From an uncultured Gammaproteobacteria bacterium (lineage in GTDB: Bacteria > Pseudomonadota > Gammaproteobacteria > Eutrophobiales > Eutrophobiaceae): a stretch of 64,000 nt of DNA. A program made the position numbers and the translations under genes. The notes under the pieces were generated by a model. The model was not told the DNA's origin. It saw only the letters and a list, made by a program, of their open reading frames with translations, and made no database searches. Below are positions 46,463 through 56,137 of this stretch, piece by piece. The stretch lies in contig CALSRS010000002.1 in NCBI GenBank assembly GCA_943788815.1, positions 183,062-247,061 on the forward strand. The letters are read 5' to 3'. Numbering within the stretch: the first letter of the stretch is position 1; every line of letters begins with the position of its first letter.

Positions 46463-49036
46463 ATGAATTTATGCATGGATATTAAATATTTAAAACTCAG
46501 ATTACAAACATTCAGGAGAGAATACTTTGAATTAACTGGCAATTGGTTTAATCAAAAATTTTCATGGCTGTGGCAATTCACGATAGACAACTTTAAATTT
46601 CTATACCGCGGAGAAATTCATCAAATTAAATATTTGACTGCCATTATAAACCAGCAAAAAGAATACATTAATAACATTCAATCTAGTGGAAATCAGCCTG
46701 CATCTTCATTCACAGATAATTCATATGATTCTAATATTGAAAAATTCATACTCTCAACGATTAAAATATTCCTAATACCAGTTAGTTTTATAATCTACTG
46801 GATAAGACGATTCATTAGAATAGTAAAACGTCAGCATTTTAATTTAGCTATTTCCGAAAATATTCCGACAGAAGATATGTTTCTGGATCCATCCTATATT
46901 GGTGAAAGTCATATAGTTTATCTTAATAATACGAAATATGAACGTTACCCTAGAGGATTGGTAATGTTTTCCTATCATCTTACTGTCTCAAAGGGTGATG
47001 CCGAGCCTGTACTTTACATTGATCCTGGCAGTGGTTTTTCTGATAATTTTTCTATACCGCTCCCTGTTAATAACAAAAGCACCTATCAGGAATGTTTATT
47101 GGAGCTTCCTCCTCATTGCAAAAGGTTGAAATTAAAGATTTCAAATAAAAATATAGAATTTAAGCTAGATGACGTAATAATAAGAGAGTTGAATTTTTTC
47201 ACTGCTGCCTGGCATTTAAAATTAAACAATAAATTTGGTATAAACGAAATATTACATGCGTTATTCATCAGAAAGATGCCTGGAGTCAGGCGTCCAGAAA
47301 GTTATAGATCCACCTATCAGCAATGGTATCAATGTTATGGAAAACTAAGCAACGATGATAAAACAGCCATTACCAGACATATCGACACTTTTACATCATC
47401 TCCCATCATAAATATTATTATAAAACTGGATAAATCAGCTCCATCTCTGATAAAGACCTCATTAAACTCAGTAGTTAATCAACTCTATAAAAACTGGGAA
47501 TTACTAATACTTTGCGATTGTGAACCAGACGCTCACCTAACATCAGTAATAAATTATTTCGAAAGAAGCAATAAAAATATTAAAATTATCATTGATAGGT
47601 CAACTTCAAAAATCTCAAGCAATATTAATCACGCCATAGAATTAATGCACGACGGCTACACCATATTCCTTGAACCTACTGATGTCTTAACTTCACATGC
47701 CTTATATCTGTTCGCATTACAAACGATAAACAAAAATGACTTGAAATTAATCTATTCTGATCATGACCAGATAGATAATTATGGCATATTAGATAATCCC
47801 GCTTTTAAATCTGACTGGAATTACGATCTCTTTTTAGGAAAGAATTACATAAAATATTTATCCTGTTATGAAACAAGCCTGTTAAAAACAATATTCGCAG
47901 AATCCGATAAAGATAATTTCAACATCTATGATGACCTGAGTTTACTATTCGTTGAAAAAATCTCATCTAATGAAATAGCACATATTCCGTATGTATTGTT
48001 ACATCATAGAAATCTGGAAAATGACATAAATTATAATAAGGATCTTGAAGTTTTACATAATGACAATTCACTAACCTCACATCTAAATAGAACAGACCAA
48101 AATGCCAGTGCCATTAAATCAGAATATGGACATTGGATAAAAAGAAATCCACCCTCCCCGGACCCATTAATAAGTTTAATTGTTTTAACTCGTGACAGAG
48201 TTGCATTATTGTCGAACTGCATCAATGGCTTACTAAATCATACTGATTATAACAATATTGAAATCATCATTATTGACAACGGCAGCCAGGAAGAATCGAC
48301 CCTCACTTATCTGGAATCTCTTGAATCTCATAGCACAATAAAAATAATTAGAGACGACAGCGAATTTAATTTCTCAGAATTAAATAATATTGCGTTAAAT
48401 TATGCGACTGGTGACTATATTGGCCTGATAAATAACGACATTTCTGTAATTAAGCCCCATTGGCTTACAGAGATGATGGGACACTTATGTAGAGAGGACG
48501 TTGGGATTGTTGGTGCAAAACTACTATATGAAGATAATACTATTCAGCATGCAGGTGTCACTATTGGCCTGGGGGGCGTTGCTGGACACAGTTTTAGATA
48601 CTCACCTCAACATTATCGAGGATATGATGACCGATTAATATTATGCCACGAAGTTTCCTGTGTAACCGCTGCCTGTCTCCTGACAAAAAAATCGATCTAC
48701 AAAGAAGTAAGCGGACTTAACGCAGTAAATCTACGGGTTGCATTTAATGATGTGGACTATTGCTTAAAAGTAAGGCAAAAAGGCTATAAAGTAATATGGA
48801 CTCCATTTGCAGAGCTCTATCACCTTGAGTCGGCTTCTCGTGGATCTGATCTATCACGTGACAACATTCATCGATGGAATTCTGAATACACTTATATGAG
48901 AGATAATTGGGATGAGGTTTTAGATAAAGATCCATTTTACAATCCTAATTTAACGATTACTGACGAAGACTTCTCCTTGGCAATTCCTCCCAGACTAGTG
49001 CACCCATGGTCAAAATACACATATCTTGAGAAATAA
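46463..49036 (+). CDS. Large glycosyltransferase with two GT2 domains
   Basis: The 857 residues hold a helical N-terminus with a hydrophobic stretch near 110 (FLIPVSFIIYWI), a beta-rich domain (about 140-260), a first GT2-like domain (about 310-520) and a second, canonical GT2 domain (about 570-850). The second has LIVLTRDRVALLSNCINGLL, IIIDNGSQEES and LINNDISVIKPHWLTEM, with FNDVDYCLKVRQKGY. In the first, the metal DxD is replaced by FLEPTDVL and the nucleotide loop reads LCDCEPD, so it may be inactive. This two-domain plan is common in O-antigen and capsule synthesis. Confidence 0.84.
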   Translation: MNLCMDIKYLKLRLQTFRREYFELTGNWFNQKFSWLWQFTIDNFKFLYRGEIHQIKYLTAIINQQKEYINNIQSSGNQPASSFTDNSYDSNIEKFILSTIKIFLIPVSFIIYWIRRFIRIVKRQHFNLAISENIPTEDMFLDPSYIGESHIVYLNNTKYERYPRGLVMFSYHLTVSKGDAEPVLYIDPGSGFSDNFSIPLPVNNKSTYQECLLELPPHCKRLKLKISNKNIEFKLDDVIIRELNFFTAAWHLKLNNKFGINEILHALFIRKMPGVRRPESYRSTYQQWYQCYGKLSNDDKTAITRHIDTFTSSPIINIIIKLDKSAPSLIKTSLNSVVNQLYKNWELLILCDCEPDAHLTSVINYFERSNKNIKIIIDRSTSKISSNINHAIELMHDGYTIFLEPTDVLTSHALYLFALQTINKNDLKLIYSDHDQIDNYGILDNPAFKSDWNYDLFLGKNYIKYLSCYETSLLKTIFAESDKDNFNIYDDLSLLFVEKISSNEIAHIPYVLLHHRNLENDINYNKDLEVLHNDNSLTSHLNRTDQNASAIKSEYGHWIKRNPPSPDPLISLIVLTRDRVALLSNCINGLLNHTDYNNIEIIIIDNGSQEESTLTYLESLESHSTIKIIRDDSEFNFSELNNIALNYATGDYIGLINNDISVIKPHWLTEMMGHLCREDVGIVGAKLLYEDNTIQHAGVTIGLGGVAGHSFRYSPQHYRGYDDRLILCHEVSCVTAACLLTKKSIYKEVSGLNAVNLRVAFNDVDYCLKVRQKGYKVIWTPFAELYHLESASRGSDLSRDNIHRWNSEYTYMRDNWDEVLDKDPFYNPNLTITDEDFSLAIPPRLVHPWSKYTYLEK

Positions 49037-49093
49037 TTCTATTTAAATTGGTATAATATTACATTACTTACACTGGAAGTTTATATTTAACGC

Positions 49094-50593
49094 ATGGGAA
49101 CTATCTATCTTTATGACCTAACCTGTTTAATCTATCAACAGGTATCAGAGACACCTTCAGGGACTATCCGGGTCGATTTACGTTATGCACACTACCTCAT
49201 AACAAAACATAAAAATTCCACTGTTTTCGTTAAACAACATGGCAAGCAATTAATCATAATCCAGCATGACGAAGCTGAAGCGCTGATATTTCATCTCTTA
49301 AATAACTGGGAACTGGGATTAAATGATATACAAGATCTAAAAACCAATTCTGAATCAAACCTGGATTTCAGAATGAAATACCACGGACTCTGGGATCCGG
49401 ATCTTGATACTTTCTTCTCCATGCCATTTCATGACCGCTTTCATTTCTTGCTCAACCAGGAATTGACCGAAATATTTGGGGTTGAATTTAGCTGGGTTAG
49501 AAAAATTCCACATGTATTAAAAATCTGGTACGCCCTGGTGGCTAGCCTGTCAAAATATCCTGCAATTTTTTTATTACGTATCGGACAGTTTATTGGGGTG
49601 TTATTAAAAACTAAAAACCTGTTTATTGCGTATCGATTTATAATGAGCGGCCGCAAAAATAATGACTACCTGATTGATGATATCCAAAAACATAGTAATA
49701 GAAATTATTTATATATCTATACGGCATATAACAGAGGATTTCCATTCAATGCATTGGAGGCCATTAGTGCTACAGCACCCCTGGAATATTGCGTATTTAT
49801 TCATGATTTAATTATTATTTATTATTCTGAATATTTTCTACCGGTTAATAATCATGAACAAATCAACTGGATGAAACACCTGCTCACGCTAAAACCTAAA
49901 ATTATTGCCAACTCAGATGAGACAAAAAAGTATCTGAATCGTTTTGCTGAAGATAATGATAGAGAATATAGTGAAATATTAACAGCCTATATTGGTGTTG
50001 AACCCTGTTTCTTGAATCAAGCTAAAAACTTGCCATCCAAATCAGAAAAAAATTATTTTGTTGTTATTGCCACAATCGAGCCAAGAAAAAACCATTTATT
50101 ATTATTAAATATATGGCGTGACATGGCACAGAATAGATTACTCGACCCTATGCCAGAGCTCTACCTGGTGGGAAAAAGAGGATGGGAGAATGAAAATGTC
50201 ATCGACATGGTTGAACGATGCAAACCTATCAATGGACTCGTTCATGAAGCCTCAAACCTGAGTGATAAAGAGTTGACCAATCTCGTAACTGGCGCACGTG
50301 CCTTGCTCTACCCTACTTTTGCTGAAGGATGGGGTATGCCAGTCGTTGAAGCATTAACGCTGGGTGTACCTGTCATATGTTCAGATATTCCAGAACTTAA
50401 AGAATCTGGTCAAAATATCCCGGACTATCTCCATCCAGTAGACGGACTTGGCTGGATGAATACCATTATAGACTATTGCGATCCTGATTCTGCACTTAGA
50501 AGTGCACAACTTGCCAGAATGAATCTTTTTAATCCACCTACCTGGGAAGAACATTTTAATTTAGTTTCAGAAAAATTATTTGACGAACAATAG
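49094..50593 (+). CDS. Glycosyltransferase family 4 protein
   Basis: The 499 residues open with YLYDLTCLIYQQVSETPSGT, a start common to a GT4 group in surface-glycan loci. The C-terminal GT-B domain includes YFVVIATIEPRKNHLLLLNI, LYLVGKRGWENENV and the E-x7-E motif in FAEGWGMPVVEALTLGVPV. The sugar added cannot be predicted. It is 57 bases downstream of the two-domain GT2 gene and is the last gene of the glycan block. Confidence 0.87.
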   Translation: MGTIYLYDLTCLIYQQVSETPSGTIRVDLRYAHYLITKHKNSTVFVKQHGKQLIIIQHDEAEALIFHLLNNWELGLNDIQDLKTNSESNLDFRMKYHGLWDPDLDTFFSMPFHDRFHFLLNQELTEIFGVEFSWVRKIPHVLKIWYALVASLSKYPAIFLLRIGQFIGVLLKTKNLFIAYRFIMSGRKNNDYLIDDIQKHSNRNYLYIYTAYNRGFPFNALEAISATAPLEYCVFIHDLIIIYYSEYFLPVNNHEQINWMKHLLTLKPKIIANSDETKKYLNRFAEDNDREYSEILTAYIGVEPCFLNQAKNLPSKSEKNYFVVIATIEPRKNHLLLLNIWRDMAQNRLLDPMPELYLVGKRGWENENVIDMVERCKPINGLVHEASNLSDKELTNLVTGARALLYPTFAEGWGMPVVEALTLGVPVICSDIPELKESGQNIPDYLHPVDGLGWMNTIIDYCDPDSALRSAQLARMNLFNPPTWEEHFNLVSEKLFDEQ

Positions 50594-50694
50594 ATTCAGT
50601 TGACTCCAATTCACATGGATTTCATCAATTGTAATTAAGTTAGTATCTAAGACTATTTATACTATCGGGTTATATTAATCTCTCACTCTATTGC

Positions 50695-51594
50695 TCAACC
50701 ATTAATCCTTGCCCTATGTAACATATACCATTGGTCAATGTTTTCCAATATCCATTTTTTCAAACGAATATTAATCATCTCTGCAAAATATTCATCGCTC
50801 TGCCCTAAATACTCAGGACTGGAAAGATAGATTGGATTGTCATAGTTAACCTGAAAGCTGGTTTTATATAAGCGTTTACATAAACCTAATACTATTGGTG
50901 CATCAAATCTCCTTGCAAGCGTTATTGCATAGTAGATATTTGATCTATCAGATATGGTTCCATTAAATACTGGCGCTACAATTTTATTATTACTAAATTC
51001 ATCCATGGCCAGTCCAACGGATTCCCCTGCAGCTAGAACTTTGAAGAGTTTTCGTGTCCCCTGATAATCAGGCGTTATTAAATCATAACCTATCCTTTTT
51101 CTGGCAGTGATTAATAATTTTCGCTGAAAACGATTGGGGATTTTTTCAAACATAACATTAAGTTTAAAACCCTGGTTTGACACGGACATGGCCAGAATTT
51201 CCCAGTTACCCAGGTGTGGAAATAAAAACACAACCGGCTTATTTTTATCTAATCTGTGTAATACGTTAAGATCGTTCTCTTCTATATTTTTTCCAATATT
51301 GAGTTTATCTAACACGGCCATTTCTGAGAGGGTACGGGCAATGTTTTGCCACATGACATCTGAAGTGAGCAACTTTTGCTCATTGGTGATCTCAGGGATT
51401 AATAACTGGAGATTCGCTGAGGTATCTAAATTGGCTTGTTTAAATCGTTTCTTTGCCAACTTGCCAACAAATGCACCAAATCCTGATACCTGATTAAGTG
51501 GAAACAACCTGAGAAAGGAAAATGTCAGATAATCGATGCCACCCCAAAATGGATGTAAAATCCAATACTCAATAAATCGTAATTTCATTAACAA
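50695..51594 (-). CDS. Lysophospholipid / lipid A acyltransferase family protein (LpxL/HtrB-like)
   Basis: The 299 residues belong to the PF03279 acyltransferase family. The catalytic H-x4-E is in VFLFPHLGNWEILAMS, and a single N-terminal hydrophobic stretch (GIDYLTFSFLRLFPL) fits a membrane anchor. Known members add lauroyl or myristoyl groups to lipid A. Given the PKS/oxoamine genes nearby, N- or O-acylation of their lipid product is another possibility; the sequence does not decide. Confidence 0.8.
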   Translation of the reverse strand: MLMKLRFIEYWILHPFWGGIDYLTFSFLRLFPLNQVSGFGAFVGKLAKKRFKQANLDTSANLQLLIPEITNEQKLLTSDVMWQNIARTLSEMAVLDKLNIGKNIEENDLNVLHRLDKNKPVVFLFPHLGNWEILAMSVSNQGFKLNVMFEKIPNRFQRKLLITARKRIGYDLITPDYQGTRKLFKVLAAGESVGLAMDEFSNNKIVAPVFNGTISDRSNIYYAITLARRFDAPIVLGLCKRLYKTSFQVNYDNPIYLSSPEYLGQSDEYFAEMINIRLKKWILENIDQWYMLHRARING

Positions 51595-51660
51595 TTATTT
51601 TCTAAATTTGGTATTTTACTTATATTAAATTTTTAATTAGCAGCCTGGATTATTCAACCA

Positions 51661-52482
51661 ATGATTTCTAATATTCTGAAAATTTCCGCCCGTAATCCGG
51701 GATTAAGTTGGAAAAAACAATATAAGCGCCATTGGTTTGGCGGATGTTCTCTAAAATCTAACTGGATGAATGCATTATCTACTACCTTCCCTTACGCTGA
51801 AAGGTTTTTTATAGAATCAGTCAAACAATATCAATCCCAAATACAGGACCCTGAGCTTGCTGAACAGGTAAAAGGATTTATCGGTCAAGAATCAGCACAT
51901 CGTGTTGAGCATGACCGTTTCAATAAATTATTAATCTCAGAAGGTTACCCCGTTAAAAAAATGGAAGCGCGTGTGGATAAGCTTTTTAACTGGGTGAGAA
52001 AAAATCCTGACCCTGAAGTCAAGCTGGCACTAACATGTGCGCTGGAACATTTTACGACCATACTTTGTACAGAAGTTCTAAAAACACCTGCGTTTCATGA
52101 ACCCATGCAGGATGAACATAAACGATTATGGTGTTGGCACTGCCTTGAAGAGATTGAACACAAAACCGTAGCTTATGATGTTTACAATTCTATCAAGGGG
52201 AGTTATAGAAAAAGAATCATAGAAATGATTCATGCTTCAGTTGTTCTATGGTTAGTATTGCTCACAACGATGATGGAATATCAACGGTACGATGGACGCC
52301 TGTTTAATTTGAAGGATTGGTGGGTGTTAATTACATGGGGTTTCATATGGCCAGGGCTATTAACGAGACTAATTCCTAATTATTTTCGATATTATAAAAA
52401 GGATTATCATCCATCTCACATGCATGACCAGGTACTTATAGAAACATGGCGGGGAAAACTGGGGTTTAATAAAAAAGATTAG
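51661..52482 (+). CDS. Predicted metal-dependent hydrolase (PF10118 family)
   Basis: The 273-residue protein shows the family blocks NWMNALSTTFPYAERFFIES, GFIGQESAHRVEHDRF, ALEHFTTILCTEVL and WCWHCLEEIEHKTVAYDVY. Glu and His residues are spaced as in ferritin-like di-metal helices (E-x2-H pairs). A hydrophobic stretch near residues 190-205 may touch the membrane. The family function is not established; the neighbouring P450 and SDR suggest lipid or steroid-like tailoring. It is divergent from the acyltransferase gene and converges on the P450. Confidence 0.75.
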   Translation: MISNILKISARNPGLSWKKQYKRHWFGGCSLKSNWMNALSTTFPYAERFFIESVKQYQSQIQDPELAEQVKGFIGQESAHRVEHDRFNKLLISEGYPVKKMEARVDKLFNWVRKNPDPEVKLALTCALEHFTTILCTEVLKTPAFHEPMQDEHKRLWCWHCLEEIEHKTVAYDVYNSIKGSYRKRIIEMIHASVVLWLVLLTTMMEYQRYDGRLFNLKDWWVLITWGFIWPGLLTRLIPNYFRYYKKDYHPSHMHDQVLIETWRGKLGFNKKD

Positions 52483-52490
52483 GATTTAGC

Positions 52491-52511
52491 TGCAACTCAA
52501 TTAGAGTTGCA
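52491..52511. terminator. Possible bidirectional hairpin between convergent genes
   Basis: A perfect 8-bp inverted repeat (TGCAACTC / GAGTTGCA, five-base loop) sits in the 54-base gap between the PF10118 gene and the P450, which converge. There is no long U tract, so it is a weak terminator candidate. Confidence 0.4.
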
Positions 52512-52536
52512 TACAAATCATGAACACCTCGCTTCA

Positions 52537-53919
52537 TTACTCTCGTTTTTTAATCACCATTGGTAGTCCGTTACTCGGCCTGAGCGTTAATCTACATTCA
52601 TATCCAGGAGTAAATCGTGGACTCATACTTAATGAAAAGTTCTGCATTATGCTAGCCAGGCAAATAGTCGCTTCCATTAATCCAAACGCCGCACCAAGAC
52701 AGAATCTCGGGCCTGCACTAAAAGGAACATAAGCGTATTTATCATGTTTATGAGGCCAACCATCCATAAAACGCTCAGGGATAAAGTGATTGGGCTTATG
52801 CCATAATAATTCATGCCGGTGTAATAACCACGGTATCACCAGCATAATTGAATCTTTTGGTACATTGCGATCACAGATAGTCTCTTCTTCCAGTGCTACA
52901 CGAGAAAGTACTGGAACAGGTGGATATAGCCTCATCGCTTCCTCAAAAATAGCGCGGGTATACTTTAAACTGGAAATATCCTCATACCTGGCAGGTCGAC
53001 CATTGAGGACGATTTTTAATTCTTCTAATAACTTTTCTTCCACATGGGGATATTGAGATATTAAATAGATAGCCCATGCTAAAGAATTAGCTGTTGTCTC
53101 ATGTCCGGCCATTAATATGACGACCGCTTCATTTCTGATCTGTTCTGATGACATACGTGTAATCGAACTTTCTGAGTCTTGTACTGCGAGCAATTGAGAC
53201 AACAAGGTGTTATTTCTCAATTTTCCTGCATTACCCATCGCTATGATATCTTCAACAATGACGTGTATTTTTCCTGCATTATGAGAAACCCGACGTCGTT
53301 GAGGCATGTTGGGTAACCACTTTGGCCAGCCAAAAAATGCAGACAAATCAAATTGTTCGACACTGGCTTGAAAATCCGCAAATCCTTCAACAATCTGTTT
53401 AGCCTTGTTCAGTCCCAGTGGGTAGTCAAACATGGACTGGCTGATAATTTCAGCCGTCAACCACGCCATCTCTGGCAGGATCATGACTTCCTTATCTATA
53501 TGTTCTTTTTTCCAACGATCACATGTATCTGCAACCACGTCAGCCATAATATTTCCGTATGTCTGAAAATGGGATGGGTGAAAAGCAGGTTGTTCTAAAC
53601 GGCGGCGTTCCCGCCAAAGTGCCCCATCACTAACAAACAAACCATCTCCTAAAAGTGGTTCTAATGCTTTGCGCATATATGGGCTTTTTCTTTCATAATT
53701 ATCGTTATTTTTTACGAGTACATGCTCAACTGTCGCTGGGCTATTTGCGACATACATATGCTGGTTCATCACTGGCCCACCAAAAAACTCTTCCTGGTAA
53801 GCCGAGGTAGGCCAAATAGAGAGTAAATCCTTGCGTAGCATCCATAATAGTTTGAGGGGCCCTGGGTAATCGTTCAAAGGTGTTGGCCGTACTGGAATAA
53901 TTTGGTTATTATCAATCAT
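52537..53919 (-). CDS. Cytochrome P450
   Basis: A 460-residue monooxygenase without a membrane anchor. The I-helix oxygen site is LMAGHETTANSLAWAIYL, the K-helix ExxR is in EEAMRLYPPVPVLSR, and the haem loop is PFSAGPRFCLGAAFG with the ligand at Cys407. It resembles fatty-acid-type bacterial P450s in overall length and in the threonine pair of the I helix. Divergent from the SDR gene by only 29 bases. It probably hydroxylates the polyketide-derived chain; the redox partner is not in the window. Confidence 0.93.
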   Translation of the reverse strand: MIDNNQIIPVRPTPLNDYPGPLKLLWMLRKDLLSIWPTSAYQEEFFGGPVMNQHMYVANSPATVEHVLVKNNDNYERKSPYMRKALEPLLGDGLFVSDGALWRERRRLEQPAFHPSHFQTYGNIMADVVADTCDRWKKEHIDKEVMILPEMAWLTAEIISQSMFDYPLGLNKAKQIVEGFADFQASVEQFDLSAFFGWPKWLPNMPQRRRVSHNAGKIHVIVEDIIAMGNAGKLRNNTLLSQLLAVQDSESSITRMSSEQIRNEAVVILMAGHETTANSLAWAIYLISQYPHVEEKLLEELKIVLNGRPARYEDISSLKYTRAIFEEAMRLYPPVPVLSRVALEEETICDRNVPKDSIMLVIPWLLHRHELLWHKPNHFIPERFMDGWPHKHDKYAYVPFSAGPRFCLGAAFGLMEATICLASIMQNFSLSMSPRFTPGYECRLTLRPSNGLPMVIKKRE

Positions 53920-53948
53920 ATGCTAATGAATTATATACGTTTTATCTA

Positions 53949-54731
53949 TTGGAAGGCATCGTAATTAACATCAGGTTCAACAATATCATTATTACAGGCG
54001 CCAGTAATGGCCTGGGAAATGCGTTAGCCAAACGTTATGCAGATTCTGGCGTTCACCTTGGCTTGATTGGCAGACATCAAGACCGTTTAAATCAAACGGC
54101 CAAGTATTGTCGCGATAAAGGCGCTATTGTTGAATCAGTCAGTATGGACATCCGAGACAGGGAGAATCTCATTGACTGGATATTACGATTTGATTCTAAC
54201 TTTCCTGTAGACCTGATAATAGCCAATGCGGGTGTAATGTATTCAAGTGTCCCAGGTCATCCCACGGAACAAAAAATAATAATTGATGAAACATTTGATG
54301 TTAATTTCAATTCCGTCATTAATACAGTCAATCCTATGTTAGAACGAATGCAGAAAAGAAAGCATGGAAGTGCCGTCATTATTAGTTCGCTGTCTGCTTA
54401 CCATGGGATACCCACCTTCCCTGCATACTCCGCAAGCAAGGTCGCAATAAAAGCTTACTATGAAGCAATTCGTGGCATCTACGCCAGAGACAATGTAAAT
54501 ATAACTATCGTTTGTCCCAGCTATGTGAACACCGATATGACCAAAACTTTGAATATTAATAAATTTATGCTGACGTCAATAGATAAGGCGGTTGATAAAA
54601 TTATTACGGGGATAGAGAAACGTAAACCACTGATCAGTTTTCCCTGGTTTCACACCCTGGGTATATCTTTACTGCGACTTATTCCTGACCGGATCGCTGA
54701 TCGAATATTATTAATGGTCCTGGGGAAATAA
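53949..54731 (+). CDS. Short-chain dehydrogenase/reductase
   Basis: The 260 residues carry the SDR motifs: NNIIITGASNGLGNALAKRY (cofactor loop), IANAGV, the catalytic Ser in VIISSLSAYHG, and YSASK. A hydrophobic C-terminus (FHTLGISLLRLIPDRI) may sit on the membrane. Basic residues after the second strand (GRHQDRL) favour NADPH. The start is unclear: TTG 53949 gives the listed frame, with no Shine-Dalgarno before it, while GGAAGG (53950-53955) lies ahead of an in-frame ATT at 53964. Reduction of an aminoketone made by the PKS and oxoamine synthase is the likely role. Confidence 0.87.
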   Translation: MEGIVINIRFNNIIITGASNGLGNALAKRYADSGVHLGLIGRHQDRLNQTAKYCRDKGAIVESVSMDIRDRENLIDWILRFDSNFPVDLIIANAGVMYSSVPGHPTEQKIIIDETFDVNFNSVINTVNPMLERMQKRKHGSAVIISSLSAYHGIPTFPAYSASKVAIKAYYEAIRGIYARDNVNITIVCPSYVNTDMTKTLNINKFMLTSIDKAVDKIITGIEKRKPLISFPWFHTLGISLLRLIPDRIADRILLMVLGK

Positions 54732-54816
54732 AAGTATGTGATTATAATCCATAAAAACTTGCACTGAAGTTAAGACATCCTCCACCTTACACCTCACTCT
54801 TCACCCCTCACATTTT

Positions 54817-56097
54817 CTATCCAAACACCTTAGCGGCACGTTCCGCACTCCATAAGGCGGATTCCATATAACCGCCGCTTATATAATCACCACAAAATGA
54901 TATTTTCCTCTTGTCCATAGCATGCATAAAATCACAGGCCCGTTTGACATGGCCAGTAGAATGAAATGGCACGCCATAAGGATGTCTAGTTATATATACA
55001 TGCTCAATCCATGAACTAAATCCGGGAAATATCGTTTCAATTTCATTAATACAACATGATGTAATGTCATCATCTGACATTGCCGCTAGCGTTGCTGATT
55101 GTGGATAGCAAACCCAGGGTTGAATGATGGACTGTCCAGACGGGACCATTTCCCTATTTTTTTGTGACGCATCAGTCAAGTAACTAATCATCCCCTCTCG
55201 TTGATGTAACAGAAATGACCAGACGCCTTTCTCAATTGGCCTATCCAGAAAAAAAGTTGGTAGTGAAAACTGTGGAATATTAATTTCATCAAGAAATTTA
55301 TGGGCCTCTCCCCAGGAATCTGGAACCATTTTGGATGCCACATGAGGAGTAGTTGCCACTACGATATGGTCTGCCTTGATCACATCATTTTCCAATTGCA
55401 CCCCTATTGGCTTCCCATTCTCTTCGACTAATCCCAATACTGGTGATTCTAAAGCAACGGGGATTTGCTTTGACATTGCCTTGTGTAATGAGGAGACCCC
55501 CCCTGTTAGCGACAGATATTCTGTAAAAAGAATAATGTGTATCAACCTGTGCATATGATGCAAGCTGACTGCCATATCTTCAGGTTCTGACAATGCACCC
55601 ACCTGCGTCAAAGGCTGTATGATACTTTTATATATTGCTGAATTTGAATTATCAATTACTGCATTGATATCATCAGCTTTTGCATAATAATTTAAAGCAT
55701 ACGGGTCCATTTCATATTTAATAAATGTCTTTGCCAAGTAAAGACCTAATTGTAGATTGCCCGCTACTCCATAAGACTGATACCAGGGTAAATATCGATT
55801 AAATAAAAACGAGCCTTTCTTTAAATTATCATCATAGATTCGAGTATATCCTCTTATCTTTCTTAGATTTGATTGCATCCCGGATTCATAAATAAAGGCC
55901 AGTGCCCGGCGATAAGATGAGTGGTAATACTGTGTGCCAACGTCGACAATATCTTGCGTACCAGGACGTTGATAGGTCATTGCACGCCCACCTACCCTCT
56001 CGCTAGATTCCAGGACTTGCACCTCGTGTCCTTTTTTCAGAAAGTAATGTGCAGCCCCTAAACCAGCAATACCAGCTCCGATAATGACGACTTTCAT
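54817..56097 (-). CDS. FAD-dependent oxidoreductase (flavin amine oxidase family)
   Basis: The 426 residues begin MKVVIIGAGIAGLGAAHYFL, the Rossmann FAD loop, followed by EVQVLESSERVGGRAMTY, which is the GG motif of amine oxidases and protoporphyrinogen-oxidase-like enzymes. The C-terminal FAD contact is KISFCGDYISGGYMESALWS. It starts 40 bases after the oxoamine synthase stop on the same strand, so it is likely the third gene of a PKS-AONS operon. It could oxidise an amine or desaturate the chain; the substrate is unknown. Confidence 0.85.
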   Translation of the reverse strand: MKVVIIGAGIAGLGAAHYFLKKGHEVQVLESSERVGGRAMTYQRPGTQDIVDVGTQYYHSSYRRALAFIYESGMQSNLRKIRGYTRIYDDNLKKGSFLFNRYLPWYQSYGVAGNLQLGLYLAKTFIKYEMDPYALNYYAKADDINAVIDNSNSAIYKSIIQPLTQVGALSEPEDMAVSLHHMHRLIHIILFTEYLSLTGGVSSLHKAMSKQIPVALESPVLGLVEENGKPIGVQLENDVIKADHIVVATTPHVASKMVPDSWGEAHKFLDEINIPQFSLPTFFLDRPIEKGVWSFLLHQREGMISYLTDASQKNREMVPSGQSIIQPWVCYPQSATLAAMSDDDITSCCINEIETIFPGFSSWIEHVYITRHPYGVPFHSTGHVKRACDFMHAMDKRKISFCGDYISGGYMESALWSAERAAKVFG

Positions 56098-56137
56098 GAT
56101 TTGAAATGTTTAAATTAAAAATGGAGTTGTGTGACTG

